A stretch of DNA of 64,000 nt, taken from Actinomadura madurae. Lineage in GTDB: Bacteria; Actinomycetota; Actinomycetes; Streptosporangiales; Streptosporangiaceae. Where the stretch lies: NCBI RefSeq assembly GCF_900115095.1, contig NZ_FOVH01000022.1, forward strand, positions 62,001 through 126,000. Direction: 5' to 3'. Under the pieces are notes generated by a model. The model was not told the origin of the DNA, did no database searches, and saw only the letters and a program-made list of their open reading frames with translations. Below, piece after piece: positions 51,180 through 59,878 of the stretch. A program made the position numbers and the translations under genes. Each line of letters starts with the position of its first letter. Position 1 is the first letter of the stretch.

Positions 51180-52061
51180 ATGGGCGACATCACGACCGGA
51201 TCTGTCACGGCGAACGGGCTCGACTTCGGATACCTCGCGGCGGGCCCGCAGGACGGGCCCCTGGCCCTGCTGCTGCACGGCTTCCCCGACTCGGCGCACT
51301 CCTGGCGGCACCTCATGCCGGACCTGGCCGCCGCCGGGTACCGCGCCGTGGCGCCCTTCATGCGCGGCTACGCCCCGACGTCCGTCCCGGAGGACGGCGC
51401 CTACCAGAGCGGCGCCCTCGCCGCCGACGCCGTCGCCCTGCACGAGGCCCTCGGCGGTGGCTCCGACGCGGTCGTCGTCGGCCACGACTGGGGCGCGTTC
51501 GCCACCTACGGCGCCGTGAACGCCGCCCCGGACCGCTGGCGCAAGGCCGTCGTGATGTCCGTCCCGCCCGTCTCGGTGATGACGACCGCGTTCCTCGACT
51601 ACGAGCAGCTCAAGCGGTCGTTCTACATCTTCGTCTTCCAGACGCCGCTCGCGGAGGTCGCGCTGGGCCGCGCGTTCGTCGAAGGGCTGTGGCGCGACTG
51701 GTCGCCCGACGACGGCCGGGACCGGTCCGCGGACGTCGACCACGCCATGGACTGCCTGCGCACGCCCGCCAACGTCGCGGCGGCCATCGGGTACTACCGG
51801 GCCATGCTCGACCCGTCCCGGCTCCTCGACCGGTACGCGGCCGAGCAGCGGGCGACGACCGAGGTGGGCGAGCGCCCCGTTTTGTACCTGCACGGGGCGG
51901 AGGACGGCTGCATCGGCGCGGACCTGGTGGACCTGGACGCCGTCCGGGCGGAGCTCCCGCCGGGGTCGCAGGCCGCCCTCGTCCCGGGCGCCGGCCACTT
52001 CCTCCAGGTGGACGCCCCGGTCGAGGTGAACGCGCGCATCGTCAGGTGGCTGTCCGCCTGA
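51180..52061 (+). CDS. Alpha/beta hydrolase, epoxide hydrolase-like
   Basis: A 293-residue alpha/beta hydrolase. The oxyanion region is LLLHGFPDSAHSWRHL (HGFP), and the nucleophile elbow is VVGHDWGAFATYG with Asp rather than Ser, as in soluble epoxide hydrolases and haloalkane dehalogenases. The catalytic His is in VPGAGHFLQVDAP and a helical cap lies between. The ATG at 51180 has GAGGAGG upstream. Its last 20 bp overlap the 3' end of the convergent GMC gene. Confidence 0.92.
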   Translation: MGDITTGSVTANGLDFGYLAAGPQDGPLALLLHGFPDSAHSWRHLMPDLAAAGYRAVAPFMRGYAPTSVPEDGAYQSGALAADAVALHEALGGGSDAVVVGHDWGAFATYGAVNAAPDRWRKAVVMSVPPVSVMTTAFLDYEQLKRSFYIFVFQTPLAEVALGRAFVEGLWRDWSPDDGRDRSADVDHAMDCLRTPANVAAAIGYYRAMLDPSRLLDRYAAEQRATTEVGERPVLYLHGAEDGCIGADLVDLDAVRAELPPGSQAALVPGAGHFLQVDAPVEVNARIVRWLSA

Positions 52062-53598
52062 TCAGGTCGGCCGCCTTCTCCCCGATCATGATCGCGGGGG
52101 CGTTGGTGTGCCCGCGGGTGATCTGCGGCAGGACGGACACGTCGGCCACCCGGAGCCCGTCGACGCCGCGGACGCGCAGGTCCGGGTCGACGACCGAGTC
52201 CGCCCCCGTCCCCATCCGGCAGGTGCCGGTCGGGTGGTACAGCGTCTCGGCGTGCCCCCGGACGTAGCGGGCCAGCGCCTCCTCGTCCTCCGCACCCGTG
52301 TAGGGCTCCATGGGGTCTCCGGCATAGGGCTTCAGCGCCTCGGCGCCGAGCAGCTCCTCGGCGCGCCGGACGCCGACCATGAGGCGGCGCAGGTCGTCCT
52401 CGCGGGACAGGTAGGCCGGGTCGATCACCGGCGGCGCGGCCGGGTCGGCGGAGGAGAGCGTGATGCGCCCGGCCGACTCCGGCTGGAGCAGGACGACGCC
52501 GAGGGTCACGCCGTGCTCGGCCGGCGGGGTGAGCCCGTGCGCGATGTACGGGACCGGCGCGAAGATCAGTTCGAGGTCCGGGGCGTGCAGGGACGGGTCG
52601 CTCGTGGTGAACACGACCGCCTCCCCGACGTTGGACGTCAGCGGCCCGCGCCGCGCGATCAGGTAGCGGGCGACGTCGCGCAGCGACCCGGCGTCCGCGA
52701 GCGTGATCTTCTCGGGGCAGTGCCGCAGGACGGCCACCGACAGGTGGTCCTGGAGATGCCGCCCGACGCCCGGGCTCTCGACGACGGGCTCGATCCCGGC
52801 GCCGCGCAGATGCTCGGGGTCGCCGATGCCGGAGAGCATGAGCAGGTGCGGCGACCCGACCGCGCCCGCCGACAGGACGACCTCGCGGCGGGCCGTGACG
52901 CGCTCCCCGCCGTGCTCGACGCCGGTCGCGCGCCCGTCCTCGACGAGGATCCTCGTCACTTGCGCACCCGTGACGACGGTGAGGTTTGGGCGCTTACGGG
53001 CGGGACGCAGGTACGCGTCGGCGGCGCTGCACCGCCTGCCGCGCTTCTGGCTCACGGGGGTGAGCGCGTAGCCCTCGTTGGACGGGCCGTTCAGCTCGGG
53101 CCGCCGCTTCAGGCCGGCCGCCGCACACGCGTCGAGGAACGCGCGGGTCGTCGGGTTGGGACTGCGCTGCTCGGAGATCGTGACGGGGCCGGACGTCCCG
53201 TACACGTCGCCGGCGTTGCTGCCGGCGCGCCCCTCGACGCGCTTGAAGTACGGGACGACGTCCTCGTACGACCAGCCCGGGATGTCCCAGTCGTCGTAGT
53301 CGTCTTAATGGCCGCGCACCCACATCATCGCGTTGAGCGAGGAGGAGCCGCCGAGCATCCTGCCGCGCGGCCAGTACAGCTCGCGCCCGTCCAGCCCGGC
53401 CTGGGGAGCCGTGCTGTAGTCCCAGTCGCACTCGGTCTTGAAGAGCTTCGGGAACGCCGCCGGGACGTGGATCTCGCCCTTGTCGTCAGGGCCGCCGGCC
53501 TCCAGGAGCGCGACGGTCACGGAGGCGTCCTCGGAGAGCCGCGCGGCCAGGGCACAGCCCGCGGACCCCGCTCCGACGATGACGTAGTCGTGTTCCAT
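52042..53598 (-). pseudogene. GMC family FAD oxidoreductase, interrupted by an in-frame TAA
   Basis: A choline-dehydrogenase-like flavoenzyme, 518 codons in one frame. The FAD-binding start is DYVIVGAGSAGCALAARLSE; GRMLGGSSSLNAMMWVRGH is the GMC signature 1 region; a later region with EVVLSAGAVGSPHLLMLSGIG is signature 2, and the C-terminal HPTGTCRMG and LPQITRGHTNAPAIMIGE carry the active-site His and Asn. A single TAA at 53305-53307 follows residue 97 (VRGH-stop-DDYDDW), with homology continuing without frameshift. Either a recent nonsense mutation or a sequencing error; restart at the GTG at 53205 would lack the FAD site. Start ATG at 53598. Confidence 0.88.
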
Positions 53599-53763
53599 GA
53601 GGACTCCAGCGCTCCGTGGGCGCCGCGACGCCCGCCCGTCAAACCCGGGCTTACCACCCGTGGCCCGTCCCGTCCATGCATTCCGCCACGCGCGAGGAAC
53701 CCGCCGCGGCCAGGCGGCGTCGATCTCTACGTCTATGACCCATTAGAGCGGAGGCGCGCGTAC

Positions 53764-55254
53764 ATGAGCGGATACCCGGCCGAGTCGATCGACCTGTACG
53801 AGGACGGTCTGGAGGCGCGGAAGGCGGGGCACCCGGACGACGCGGAGGACCTGTTCCGGCGGGCGTTCGAGGCGGGGCACCCCGGGGGCGCCCACGAGCT
53901 CGGGATGCTCGCGTCCGGCCGGGGCGAGGACGACCGGGCGGTGGAGTGGTGGACGCGGGCGGCAGGCCAGGGATACGCCCCGAGCGCCTTCGAGGCCGGA
54001 TACGCCGCCGAGCGGGCGGGCGACCGGGCCGCGGCCGAGCGGTGGTACCGGCAGGCCGCGGAGGGCGGCCACTCCGGCGGCCCGCTGAACCTCGGCGTCC
54101 TCGCCGAGAACGACGGGGACCGGGAGGAGGCCATCCGCCTCTACCGGCAGGCATGGGACCTCGGAGCCGACCAGGCCGGCTTCAACATCGGCCGCCTGTA
54201 CGACAACGACGGCAAGGGCGACCTCGACGCCGCGGAGACCTGGTACTCCCGCGCCGCCGAGCGCGGGAACGGGGGAGCCGCGTTCAACCTCGGGTTCGTG
54301 CGCGAGGACCGGGGCGACAGGGCCGGGAAGCTGGAGGCGTGGCGGCGCGCCGCCGAGCTCCGGCACCCCAGAGCCGCTCTCTGCCTCGGTGTGGACTTCG
54401 CCGAGGCCGGTGACGAGGACACGGCCGTCGCCTGGCTCCGCCGGGCGGTGCTGGAGGTCGGCTCCGAGAACGCCTCGCACCGCCTGCGCGACATCCACCG
54501 CGGCCGGGGTGACGGGCGCGGCGCCAGATTCTGGTCCGAGTTCCTCACGGGCCTCAGCGTCTACAGCCCCGAGTTCGAGGCGTTCGGCGCCTACGGCTCG
54601 GCCGCCGCGATCCACCGCCAGGACGTCCTCATCAAGGCGCTCGGGGACGGCTACACCTCCTTCGACCTCGACGAGCGGACCCTCAGCACGGGCGGCCGCA
54701 CCTTCCACGGCGTGACCTTCCTCGGGAGCTACTCCCACGTCAGCCGGACGTGGAAGTGGGCCTGGGACAACCCGCACTTCGAGCAGGACTCGCCCGCCAT
54801 CGCCCCGCTGCGCGCCATCCGCGACCACGGCGACCGGCAGGAGATTCCGGAACTCATGGCCGGCGGCCTCGACCTGTCGGGGTTCCCGAACCCGCATCAG
54901 GCGGCGACCACGATGGCCATCGCCGCCGCCGCGGTGCTCGGCGGCAACGGCGTCCACAGCTGCCGCGTCAACGACGGGCAGGGCTCGTTCTACTTCCATC
55001 TCGACGACCCCTCGCTGCCCGCCGCCGGGTTCGACCCGATCACGGCGCCGCGGGTGCTGATGACGGCCGCCGAGGTCTTCCCCGCCGACCCCCGCCGCGT
55101 CGTCCTCGGGTTCCTGGACGGGCACGGCTTCCGGATCAGGATGTCCGCCGACACCGTCGACGGCACCTCGCCCGACGGCGCCCGGGTGACGGTCGCGTTC
55201 ACCCCGGAGGGCCTCATCAAGGCCATGACCGTGGGCCGCGGGGACGACGGCTGA
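53764..55254 (+). CDS. Sel1-like repeat protein with C-terminal DUF6882 domain
   Basis: A 496-residue cytoplasmic protein. Residues about 10-250 are Sel1/TPR-type helical repeats of about 30-36 residues (AFEAGHPGGAHELGMLA, AAEGGHSGGPLNLGVLAEN, AAERGNGGAAFNLGFVRED). The C-terminal half from about 275 has GVTFLGSYSHVSRTWKWAWD and TTMAIAAAAVLGGNGVHSCR, a DUF6882-like pattern. Sel1 repeats mediate protein contacts; no enzymatic motif is visible. The ATG at 53764 has GGAGG about 9 nt upstream. The stop codon lies within a hairpin shared with the next gene. Confidence 0.82.
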   Translation: MSGYPAESIDLYEDGLEARKAGHPDDAEDLFRRAFEAGHPGGAHELGMLASGRGEDDRAVEWWTRAAGQGYAPSAFEAGYAAERAGDRAAAERWYRQAAEGGHSGGPLNLGVLAENDGDREEAIRLYRQAWDLGADQAGFNIGRLYDNDGKGDLDAAETWYSRAAERGNGGAAFNLGFVREDRGDRAGKLEAWRRAAELRHPRAALCLGVDFAEAGDEDTAVAWLRRAVLEVGSENASHRLRDIHRGRGDGRGARFWSEFLTGLSVYSPEFEAFGAYGSAAAIHRQDVLIKALGDGYTSFDLDERTLSTGGRTFHGVTFLGSYSHVSRTWKWAWDNPHFEQDSPAIAPLRAIRDHGDRQEIPELMAGGLDLSGFPNPHQAATTMAIAAAAVLGGNGVHSCRVNDGQGSFYFHLDDPSLPAAGFDPITAPRVLMTAAEVFPADPRRVVLGFLDGHGFRIRMSADTVDGTSPDGARVTVAFTPEGLIKAMTVGRGDDG

Positions 55255-55269
55255 CGGACGGGCCGTCAG
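55251..55269. terminator. Hairpin covering both stop codons of convergent genes
   Basis: CTGACGG-N5-CCGTCAG, perfect 7-bp stem. It contains the TGA of the Sel1 gene on one arm and the stop of the TetR gene on the other. Confidence 0.55.
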
Positions 55270-55838
55270 GTCGAGAAGCGCCGGAGCAGGACCGCGAGGC
55301 GCACGTCGTGCTCCTCGCGGCGCAGGCGGCCGTTGCGCATCAGGGTGAGGAGGCCGTGCAGGCCGCTCCAGAACGTCTCGGTGAGCGCCTCCAGATCGTC
55401 CTCGCCCGCGAAGGGCCGGACGGCCTCGCGTATCTCGCCGAATCCGGCGTGCAGGGCTTCGGGCGCCTCGGGGCTCGCGAACGGCAGGTCGACGGCGAGG
55501 GTGAACATCGCGTCGTACAGCGCGGGCCTGCGCTCCGCGAAATCCGCATAGGCCCTGGCGACCTCGGCGAGGACCCGCGCCGGCTCGGTGGACGAGGTGC
55601 GCGCCGCCCGCAGCGCGGCGGCGAGTTCGGCGAACCCCTCGACGGCGACGGCCGCCATGATGGCGTCCTTGCCTTTGAAGTGGCTGTAGAGGACGGGCTG
55701 GCTGTACTCGATCTCCGCGGCGAGCCGGCGGGTCGTCACCGCGTCCCAGCCCTCGGTCTCGGCCAGCTCCCGCGCCGCCGAGATGATCAGTCGTTCCCGT
55801 TCGGCGCGCTCGCGCTCGCGGCGTCCCTGGATCGTCAT
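55266..55838 (-). CDS. TetR/AcrR family regulator
   Basis: A 190-residue repressor. A basic N-terminal arm (RRERERAERERLI) precedes the helix-turn-helix VTTRRLAAEIEYSQPVLYSHF. The C-terminal domain has the GLHGLLTLMRNGRL region seen in the WHG-type TetR group. It is divergent from the DUF4267 gene, and two near-identical dyads lie between them. Start ATG at 55838. Confidence 0.92.
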   Translation of the reverse strand: MTIQGRRERERAERERLIISAARELAETEGWDAVTTRRLAAEIEYSQPVLYSHFKGKDAIMAAVAVEGFAELAAALRAARTSSTEPARVLAEVARAYADFAERRPALYDAMFTLAVDLPFASPEAPEALHAGFGEIREAVRPFAGEDDLEALTETFWSGLHGLLTLMRNGRLRREEHDVRLAVLLRRFST

Positions 55839-55846
55839 GGCCGGAA

Positions 55847-55863
55847 TTCTAGCAGTGCTAGAA
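55847..55863. promoter_or_regulatory. TetR operator copy 1 (DUF4267 locus)
   Basis: TTCTAGCA-G-TGCTAGAA, perfect 8-bp arms around one base, starting 9 bp upstream of the tetR start codon. Confidence 0.8.
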
Positions 55864-55896
55864 GTTCTTGCCTCGCTATGCTAGCGTCGATTCTGT

Positions 55897-55913
55897 TCCT
55901 AGCAGTGCTAGAA
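55897..55913. promoter_or_regulatory. TetR operator copy 2 (DUF4267 locus)
   Basis: TCCTAGCA-G-TGCTAGAA, 16 of 17 bases identical to copy 1, centred 50 bp away and 13 bp before the DUF4267 start. Confidence 0.8.
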
Positions 55914-55926
55914 ATTGGAGATCGTG

Positions 55927-56298
55927 ATGCTCGTTCCCGCCGCCTACGGCCTCGCCGTCGTGCTCGTCCTGTTCGTGGTCTTCATCGGCGCCCGCTTCCT
56001 CGCGGCGCCCCAGGCGGCGGCCGCCGGATACGGCGTCCCCGCGAAGCCGGACGGCGACACCGCCTACCTGGAGATCAAGGGGCTGCGCGACCTCACGCTC
56101 GGCCTGGTCGGCCTCGCCCTGATCGTCTTCGCCGGCGCCCACGCCGCCGCCTGGTACATGCTGGTCGCGGCCATCGCGCCGCTCGGCGACACCCTCGTCG
56201 TGCTGCGCCACGGCGGCACCAGGGCGGTCGCCTTCGGCGTCCACTTCGCGACCGCCGTGATCGTGCTCGCCAGCGCCGCCCTCCTGTTCGCCGTCTGA
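55927..56298 (+). CDS. DUF4267 small membrane protein
   Basis: A 123-residue protein with four hydrophobic helices and the conserved loop YLEIKGLRDLTLGLVGLALI typical of DUF4267. The function of the family is unknown. Expression is probably controlled by the divergent TetR protein through the operator 13 bp upstream. The ATG at 55927 has GGAG 6 nt upstream; GTG at 55924 is possible. Confidence 0.85.
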   Translation: MLVPAAYGLAVVLVLFVVFIGARFLAAPQAAAAGYGVPAKPDGDTAYLEIKGLRDLTLGLVGLALIVFAGAHAAAWYMLVAAIAPLGDTLVVLRHGGTRAVAFGVHFATAVIVLASAALLFAV

Positions 56299-56319
56299 CC
56301 CTTCCGAGGCCCGGACGGC

Positions 56320-56352
56320 GACGGGCCGGCCGGAAAGTCCGGTCGGCCCGTC
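56320..56352. terminator. Bidirectional terminator between DUF4267 and bfaB
   Basis: A 15-bp stem GACGGGCCGGCCGGA/TCCGGTCGGCCCGTC with one G-T wobble and an AAG loop, between convergent genes. Confidence 0.85.
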
Positions 56353-56374
56353 AACGGTGCGGGAGCGCCCGCCT

Positions 56375-57640
56375 TCACGATCCCCAGTCGGGACGCAGCG
56401 GCATGTGGCTCGTGCCGTCGTCGTCCAGCTTCACGCCCAGCGTCTGGTGCAGCTGGATCCAGTTCTGCCGGAAGCCGAGCACGCACCCGGCCATGTAGAC
56501 GCGCCACACGCGGGCGGTGCCCTCGCCGACCTCGGCGACCGCCTCGTCCCAGTGCTCGTCGAGGTTCTCGCACCAGGCGGTGAGCGTCCGCGCGTAGTGC
56601 TCGCGCAGGTTCTCCTGGTGGCGGATCTCGAAACCCGCGTCGTTCATCTGCATCTGGACGTAGCCGGGGCCCTCCAGCTCACCGTCCGGGAACACGTACC
56701 GGTTGATGAACCCGTTCTCCTTGCGGGACGGCGCCCTGTTGTCCGGACGGGTGATGGTGTGGTTCAGCATCCGCCCGCCCTTCTTCAGCTTGCCGTGCAG
56801 GAACGTGAAGTAGGCGGGCAGGTTCGCCTTCCCGATGTGCTCGGTGAGGCCGATGGAGCTGATCGCGTCGAAGCCGGTCTCGGCCACGTCGCGGTAGTCC
56901 ATGTGCCGGACCTCGGCGAGGTCGGACAGGCCCCGGTCGGCGATCGCCTTCTGCGCCCACTCGGCCTGCTGCTTGGACAGCGTCACGCCGAGCGCCTTGA
57001 CGCCGTACTCCTTCGCCGCGTGCATGACCATGCCGCCCCAGCCGCAGCCGACGTCCAGCAGCCGCATCCCCGGCTTCAGCGCTATCTTCCTCGCGACCAG
57101 GTCGTGCTTGGCCCACTGCGCCTCCTCCAGGGTCGCGTCCTCACGCGGGTAGCACGCGCACGTGTAGGCCATGGACGGGCCGAGCACCCACTCGTAGAAG
57201 GTGTTGGACACGTCGTAGTGGTGGGAGATCGCACGGGCGTCCCGCCGCTTGGAGTGCCGCAGCCACGACGGGATCCGGCTGAACGGCGCCTCCTGCGGCG
57301 GCGGGTCCAGCCGGCGCGAGACCGCGCCGCGCAGCAGCGGATCACCCAGCACGGAACCGGCGATGCGCGCCTTGTCGGCCGCCGTCACATCGCCCAGCAC
57401 CTGCTGCATCGTCGTCAGCGCGGTGATCATGTCGCCGTCGACGTCGATCATGCCGGTGACGTAGGCGCGGGCGAGCCCGAGCGCCCCCGGCGAGTGCAGC
57501 AGGTACGACACCGCGTAGGGCGAGCGCACGTCGAACCGGATGTCGGCGCCGGGAACCCCCGCCCGCGAGCCGTCGTACGCCGTGAACTCCACTGGCGCCT
57601 CAGCCCCGGCGAGCCGCTGGAAGACCTTGGCCAGCGTCAT
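56375..57640 (-). CDS. bfaB: SAM-dependent fatty acyl methyltransferase (BfaB/TmsB-like, cyclopropane synthase family)
   Basis: A 421-residue enzyme of the cyclopropane-fatty-acyl-phospholipid synthase family. Features are the pre-SAM block AISHHYDVSNTFYEWVLGPSM, the AYTCACYPREDATLEEAQ region, SAM motif I RLLDVGCGWGGMVMHAA, and SSIGLTEHIGKANLPAYF. It lies 81 bp downstream of a DHCR24-like flavoprotein gene. That pair matches bfaB-bfaA (tmsB-tmsA), which methylate oleoyl chains at C10 and then reduce the methylene to give 10-methylstearate. The specific product is inferred from the pairing; alone it could be a cyclopropane synthase. Start ATG at 57640. Confidence 0.87.
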   Translation of the reverse strand: MTLAKVFQRLAGAEAPVEFTAYDGSRAGVPGADIRFDVRSPYAVSYLLHSPGALGLARAYVTGMIDVDGDMITALTTMQQVLGDVTAADKARIAGSVLGDPLLRGAVSRRLDPPPQEAPFSRIPSWLRHSKRRDARAISHHYDVSNTFYEWVLGPSMAYTCACYPREDATLEEAQWAKHDLVARKIALKPGMRLLDVGCGWGGMVMHAAKEYGVKALGVTLSKQQAEWAQKAIADRGLSDLAEVRHMDYRDVAETGFDAISSIGLTEHIGKANLPAYFTFLHGKLKKGGRMLNHTITRPDNRAPSRKENGFINRYVFPDGELEGPGYVQMQMNDAGFEIRHQENLREHYARTLTAWCENLDEHWDEAVAEVGEGTARVWRVYMAGCVLGFRQNWIQLHQTLGVKLDDDGTSHMPLRPDWGS

Positions 57641-57721
57641 CTTCTTCCTCCTGTCTCTCCGTCCCGGGCCGGGCGGCGGTGGCCACCGGCGGCGGGCTCC
57701 CCCGATACGGCGGGCGCTTGG

Positions 57722-59089
57722 TCAGCGTCCGCGCACGCACTTGTCGTAGAGGTCCAGTAGCCGCTCGCCGGGGTCGTAGGCCCCCTTGAGCCGCCTATAG
57801 GTCTCACCGTCGTAGTACCGCCAGAACTCGTCCCGGCCGTAGAAGGCGGTGGAATAGAGGGACTTGTGGCCGTCGAGCGCCGCGACCTTCCGCTCGATGA
57901 GCCGGTTGTGGTACTCGGGGATCTGACCCGGCGGGATCCGCACCGTTCCCCAGAAACCCACGTTCACGTACGGGCGGCCGACGTCCAGCGGATACAGCGG
58001 CCAGCGCTCCTTCGCGCGCAGCGGGCACAGCCAGATGGGGCTCATGCCCACCTTGTCGTGGAAGAACTCCAGGAACTCCGGGAGCCGCTCGGTCGGCACC
58101 TCGATGTCCTGGATGACGTCCTCGCGCGGGCGAAGACCTCGCCACCGCTCCGCGCGCGCGACGATGTGGTAGCGGCGATCGTAGGCGACCAGCTTGCGGT
58201 ACACGTCGGAGCGCTTGTACCTGTCCGGCCAGAGCCGGCGGACGGCCGGGTTCTGCACCCCGAACGCGCCCGAGCACCAGAACCAGTCGGTGTCCCAGCG
58301 CCAGATGTAGTCGCGGATCGTCAGGAAGTCGACCGACCGTTCCTGGACCGACCGGTAGTAGATGCCCTGGCCGGTGTAGTCGGACGTGTAGGGCGCCGAG
58401 TCGGCGAAGAAGCCGAGCGTGATGTACTGCTCCTTCGCGGAGAAGACCGTCCCGTCCATGAAGTCGACGGACTCGCCCTCGAACGTCCCGCTCTCGGTGA
58501 TCTCGCCCATGACGCGGGCCAGCTCCGCCGCGTCACCGAACCGCAGATGGCGGAGGCGGACGTACGGGCGGACGGGACGCAGCTCGATCTTCAGCCGCAG
58601 GCTGTAGCCGAGCGTCCCGTAGGAGTTCGGGAAGCCGTAGAACAGGTCGGCGTGCTCGTTGTCGCGGGTCGCGGTGACGATCTGCCCGTCCCCGGTGAGG
58701 ACCTCCAGCTCCAGGACGCCCTCGTGCGGCAGCCCGTCCCGGAACGACGTCGACTCGATGCCGAGCCCGGTCACCGCGCCGCCCAGCGTGATGGTCTTCA
58801 GCTGCGGGACGACCGTCGGCATCAGCCCGTGCGGGAGCGTCGCGTCGACCAGGTCCTCGTAGGTCGTCATGCCCTGGACCTGGGCGGTCCGCTCGTCCGC
58901 GTCGACGCTCAGGACCTTGTCGAACCCGGACACGTCCAGCCCGGGAGCCTCCGAGGGGTCGCGCCACCGGAACAGGTTGGAGGTCCGCTTCGCCAGCCGC
59001 ACCGGCGTCCCCGCCGGGATCGCCGCGTAGGACCTCCGGAGCGCCTCCACCGCCCGCTGGTGATCACCTTTGACCGCAAGCTCCGTCAT
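57722..59089 (-). CDS. bfaA: FAD-binding oxidoreductase (BfaA/TmsA-like methylene reductase)
   Basis: A 455-residue flavoprotein of the FAD_binding_4/DHCR24-like group. The FAD-binding region is VQGMTTYEDLVDATLPHGL, PTVVPQLKTITLGGAVTGLG and EVLTGDGQIVTATRDNEH; the C-terminal half has CPLRAKERWPLYPLD and YVNVGFWGTVR. It precedes the methyltransferase gene on the same strand. In the known bfaAB/tmsAB systems this enzyme reduces the 10-methylene intermediate to the methyl branch with NADPH. Start ATG at 59089. No membrane helix, but a peripheral membrane site is expected for a phospholipid substrate. Confidence 0.87.
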   Translation of the reverse strand: MTELAVKGDHQRAVEALRRSYAAIPAGTPVRLAKRTSNLFRWRDPSEAPGLDVSGFDKVLSVDADERTAQVQGMTTYEDLVDATLPHGLMPTVVPQLKTITLGGAVTGLGIESTSFRDGLPHEGVLELEVLTGDGQIVTATRDNEHADLFYGFPNSYGTLGYSLRLKIELRPVRPYVRLRHLRFGDAAELARVMGEITESGTFEGESVDFMDGTVFSAKEQYITLGFFADSAPYTSDYTGQGIYYRSVQERSVDFLTIRDYIWRWDTDWFWCSGAFGVQNPAVRRLWPDRYKRSDVYRKLVAYDRRYHIVARAERWRGLRPREDVIQDIEVPTERLPEFLEFFHDKVGMSPIWLCPLRAKERWPLYPLDVGRPYVNVGFWGTVRIPPGQIPEYHNRLIERKVAALDGHKSLYSTAFYGRDEFWRYYDGETYRRLKGAYDPGERLLDLYDKCVRGR

Positions 59090-59320
59090 CTGCCCCTCCC
59101 TCGCCTAGTTAATCGATCATCCCATGCACGGTCCACATAACTCGGGCGTTAGGGGCGTCACAGGTAGGGAGGGGAATAAAGCCACGGGCGTACACATCGG
59201 CGTCGATTCATCTCCTGGAGCGACGGAACCGCGTACAGAGCGGCCACGTCAACACTTCCCCGGAGGCACCCGCCGACAAACCCGGGAGGCGCCCGGCACC
59301 TCGGCCGGGCCGGTGCCGGG

Positions 59321-59851
59321 TCACTTCACCAGGCGCAGGATCCAGGGGTAGCGGAACGTGCCGCCGGTCAGCGCGAACATCGCCGCGATCACCGACAGCA
59401 CCCACGCGACCGCGTACGCGACCGCGCCGATCCCGAACGTGACGATCGTGAGCAGCAGCAGCGTCACCTGGAAGTTCACGGCCTCGGCGGCCTGCCTGCG
59501 GACGTACTCCGACCGCTTGCCGCTCAGCAGCATCAGCAACAGCGGCCCGACGAACAGCGTGGGGACGGCGATGGCATGGGCCGCCGCGGCGAGCATCCTG
59601 TCCTCGCCCGTCGGGGACTCCCCGTCCCACGCGGCCGGCTGCTTGCGAGGCGCGGGCACCAGGTCGTGGGTGACCGCGCCGAGGTCGCGCCGCGTCTTGG
59701 CCGTCATCGCCAGCTGGACGCGCATGTCGAACTCGTCCTCGTCGAGGCGCCCCTCGGCGTAGGCGACCTGGAGGTTCTGGATGACCGGTTCCCGCTCGGC
59801 GTCCGAGACCCGCAGATCCCCCGCCGCGTAGCTGCTGTTCATACCTCCCAT
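59321..59851 (-). CDS. DUF1707/DUF4870 membrane protein
   Basis: A 176-residue protein. The N-terminal 55 residues are a DUF1707 (SHOCT-like) unit: RVSDAEREPVIQNLQVAYAE, GRLDEDEFDMRVQLAMTAKT, DLGAVTHDL. The C-terminal half is DUF4870-like with AAAAHAIAVPTLFVGPLLL, a YVRRQAAEAVNFQ helix and two or three membrane segments. It is common in actinomycetes; function unknown. Start ATG at 59851, or 59842 three codons later. Confidence 0.83.
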   Translation of the reverse strand: MGGMNSSYAAGDLRVSDAEREPVIQNLQVAYAEGRLDEDEFDMRVQLAMTAKTRRDLGAVTHDLVPAPRKQPAAWDGESPTGEDRMLAAAAHAIAVPTLFVGPLLLMLLSGKRSEYVRRQAAEAVNFQVTLLLLTIVTFGIGAVAYAVAWVLSVIAAMFALTGGTFRYPWILRLVK

Positions 59852-59878
59852 GCTCGGCGGGCGCGGGCCGCCGAGGTA

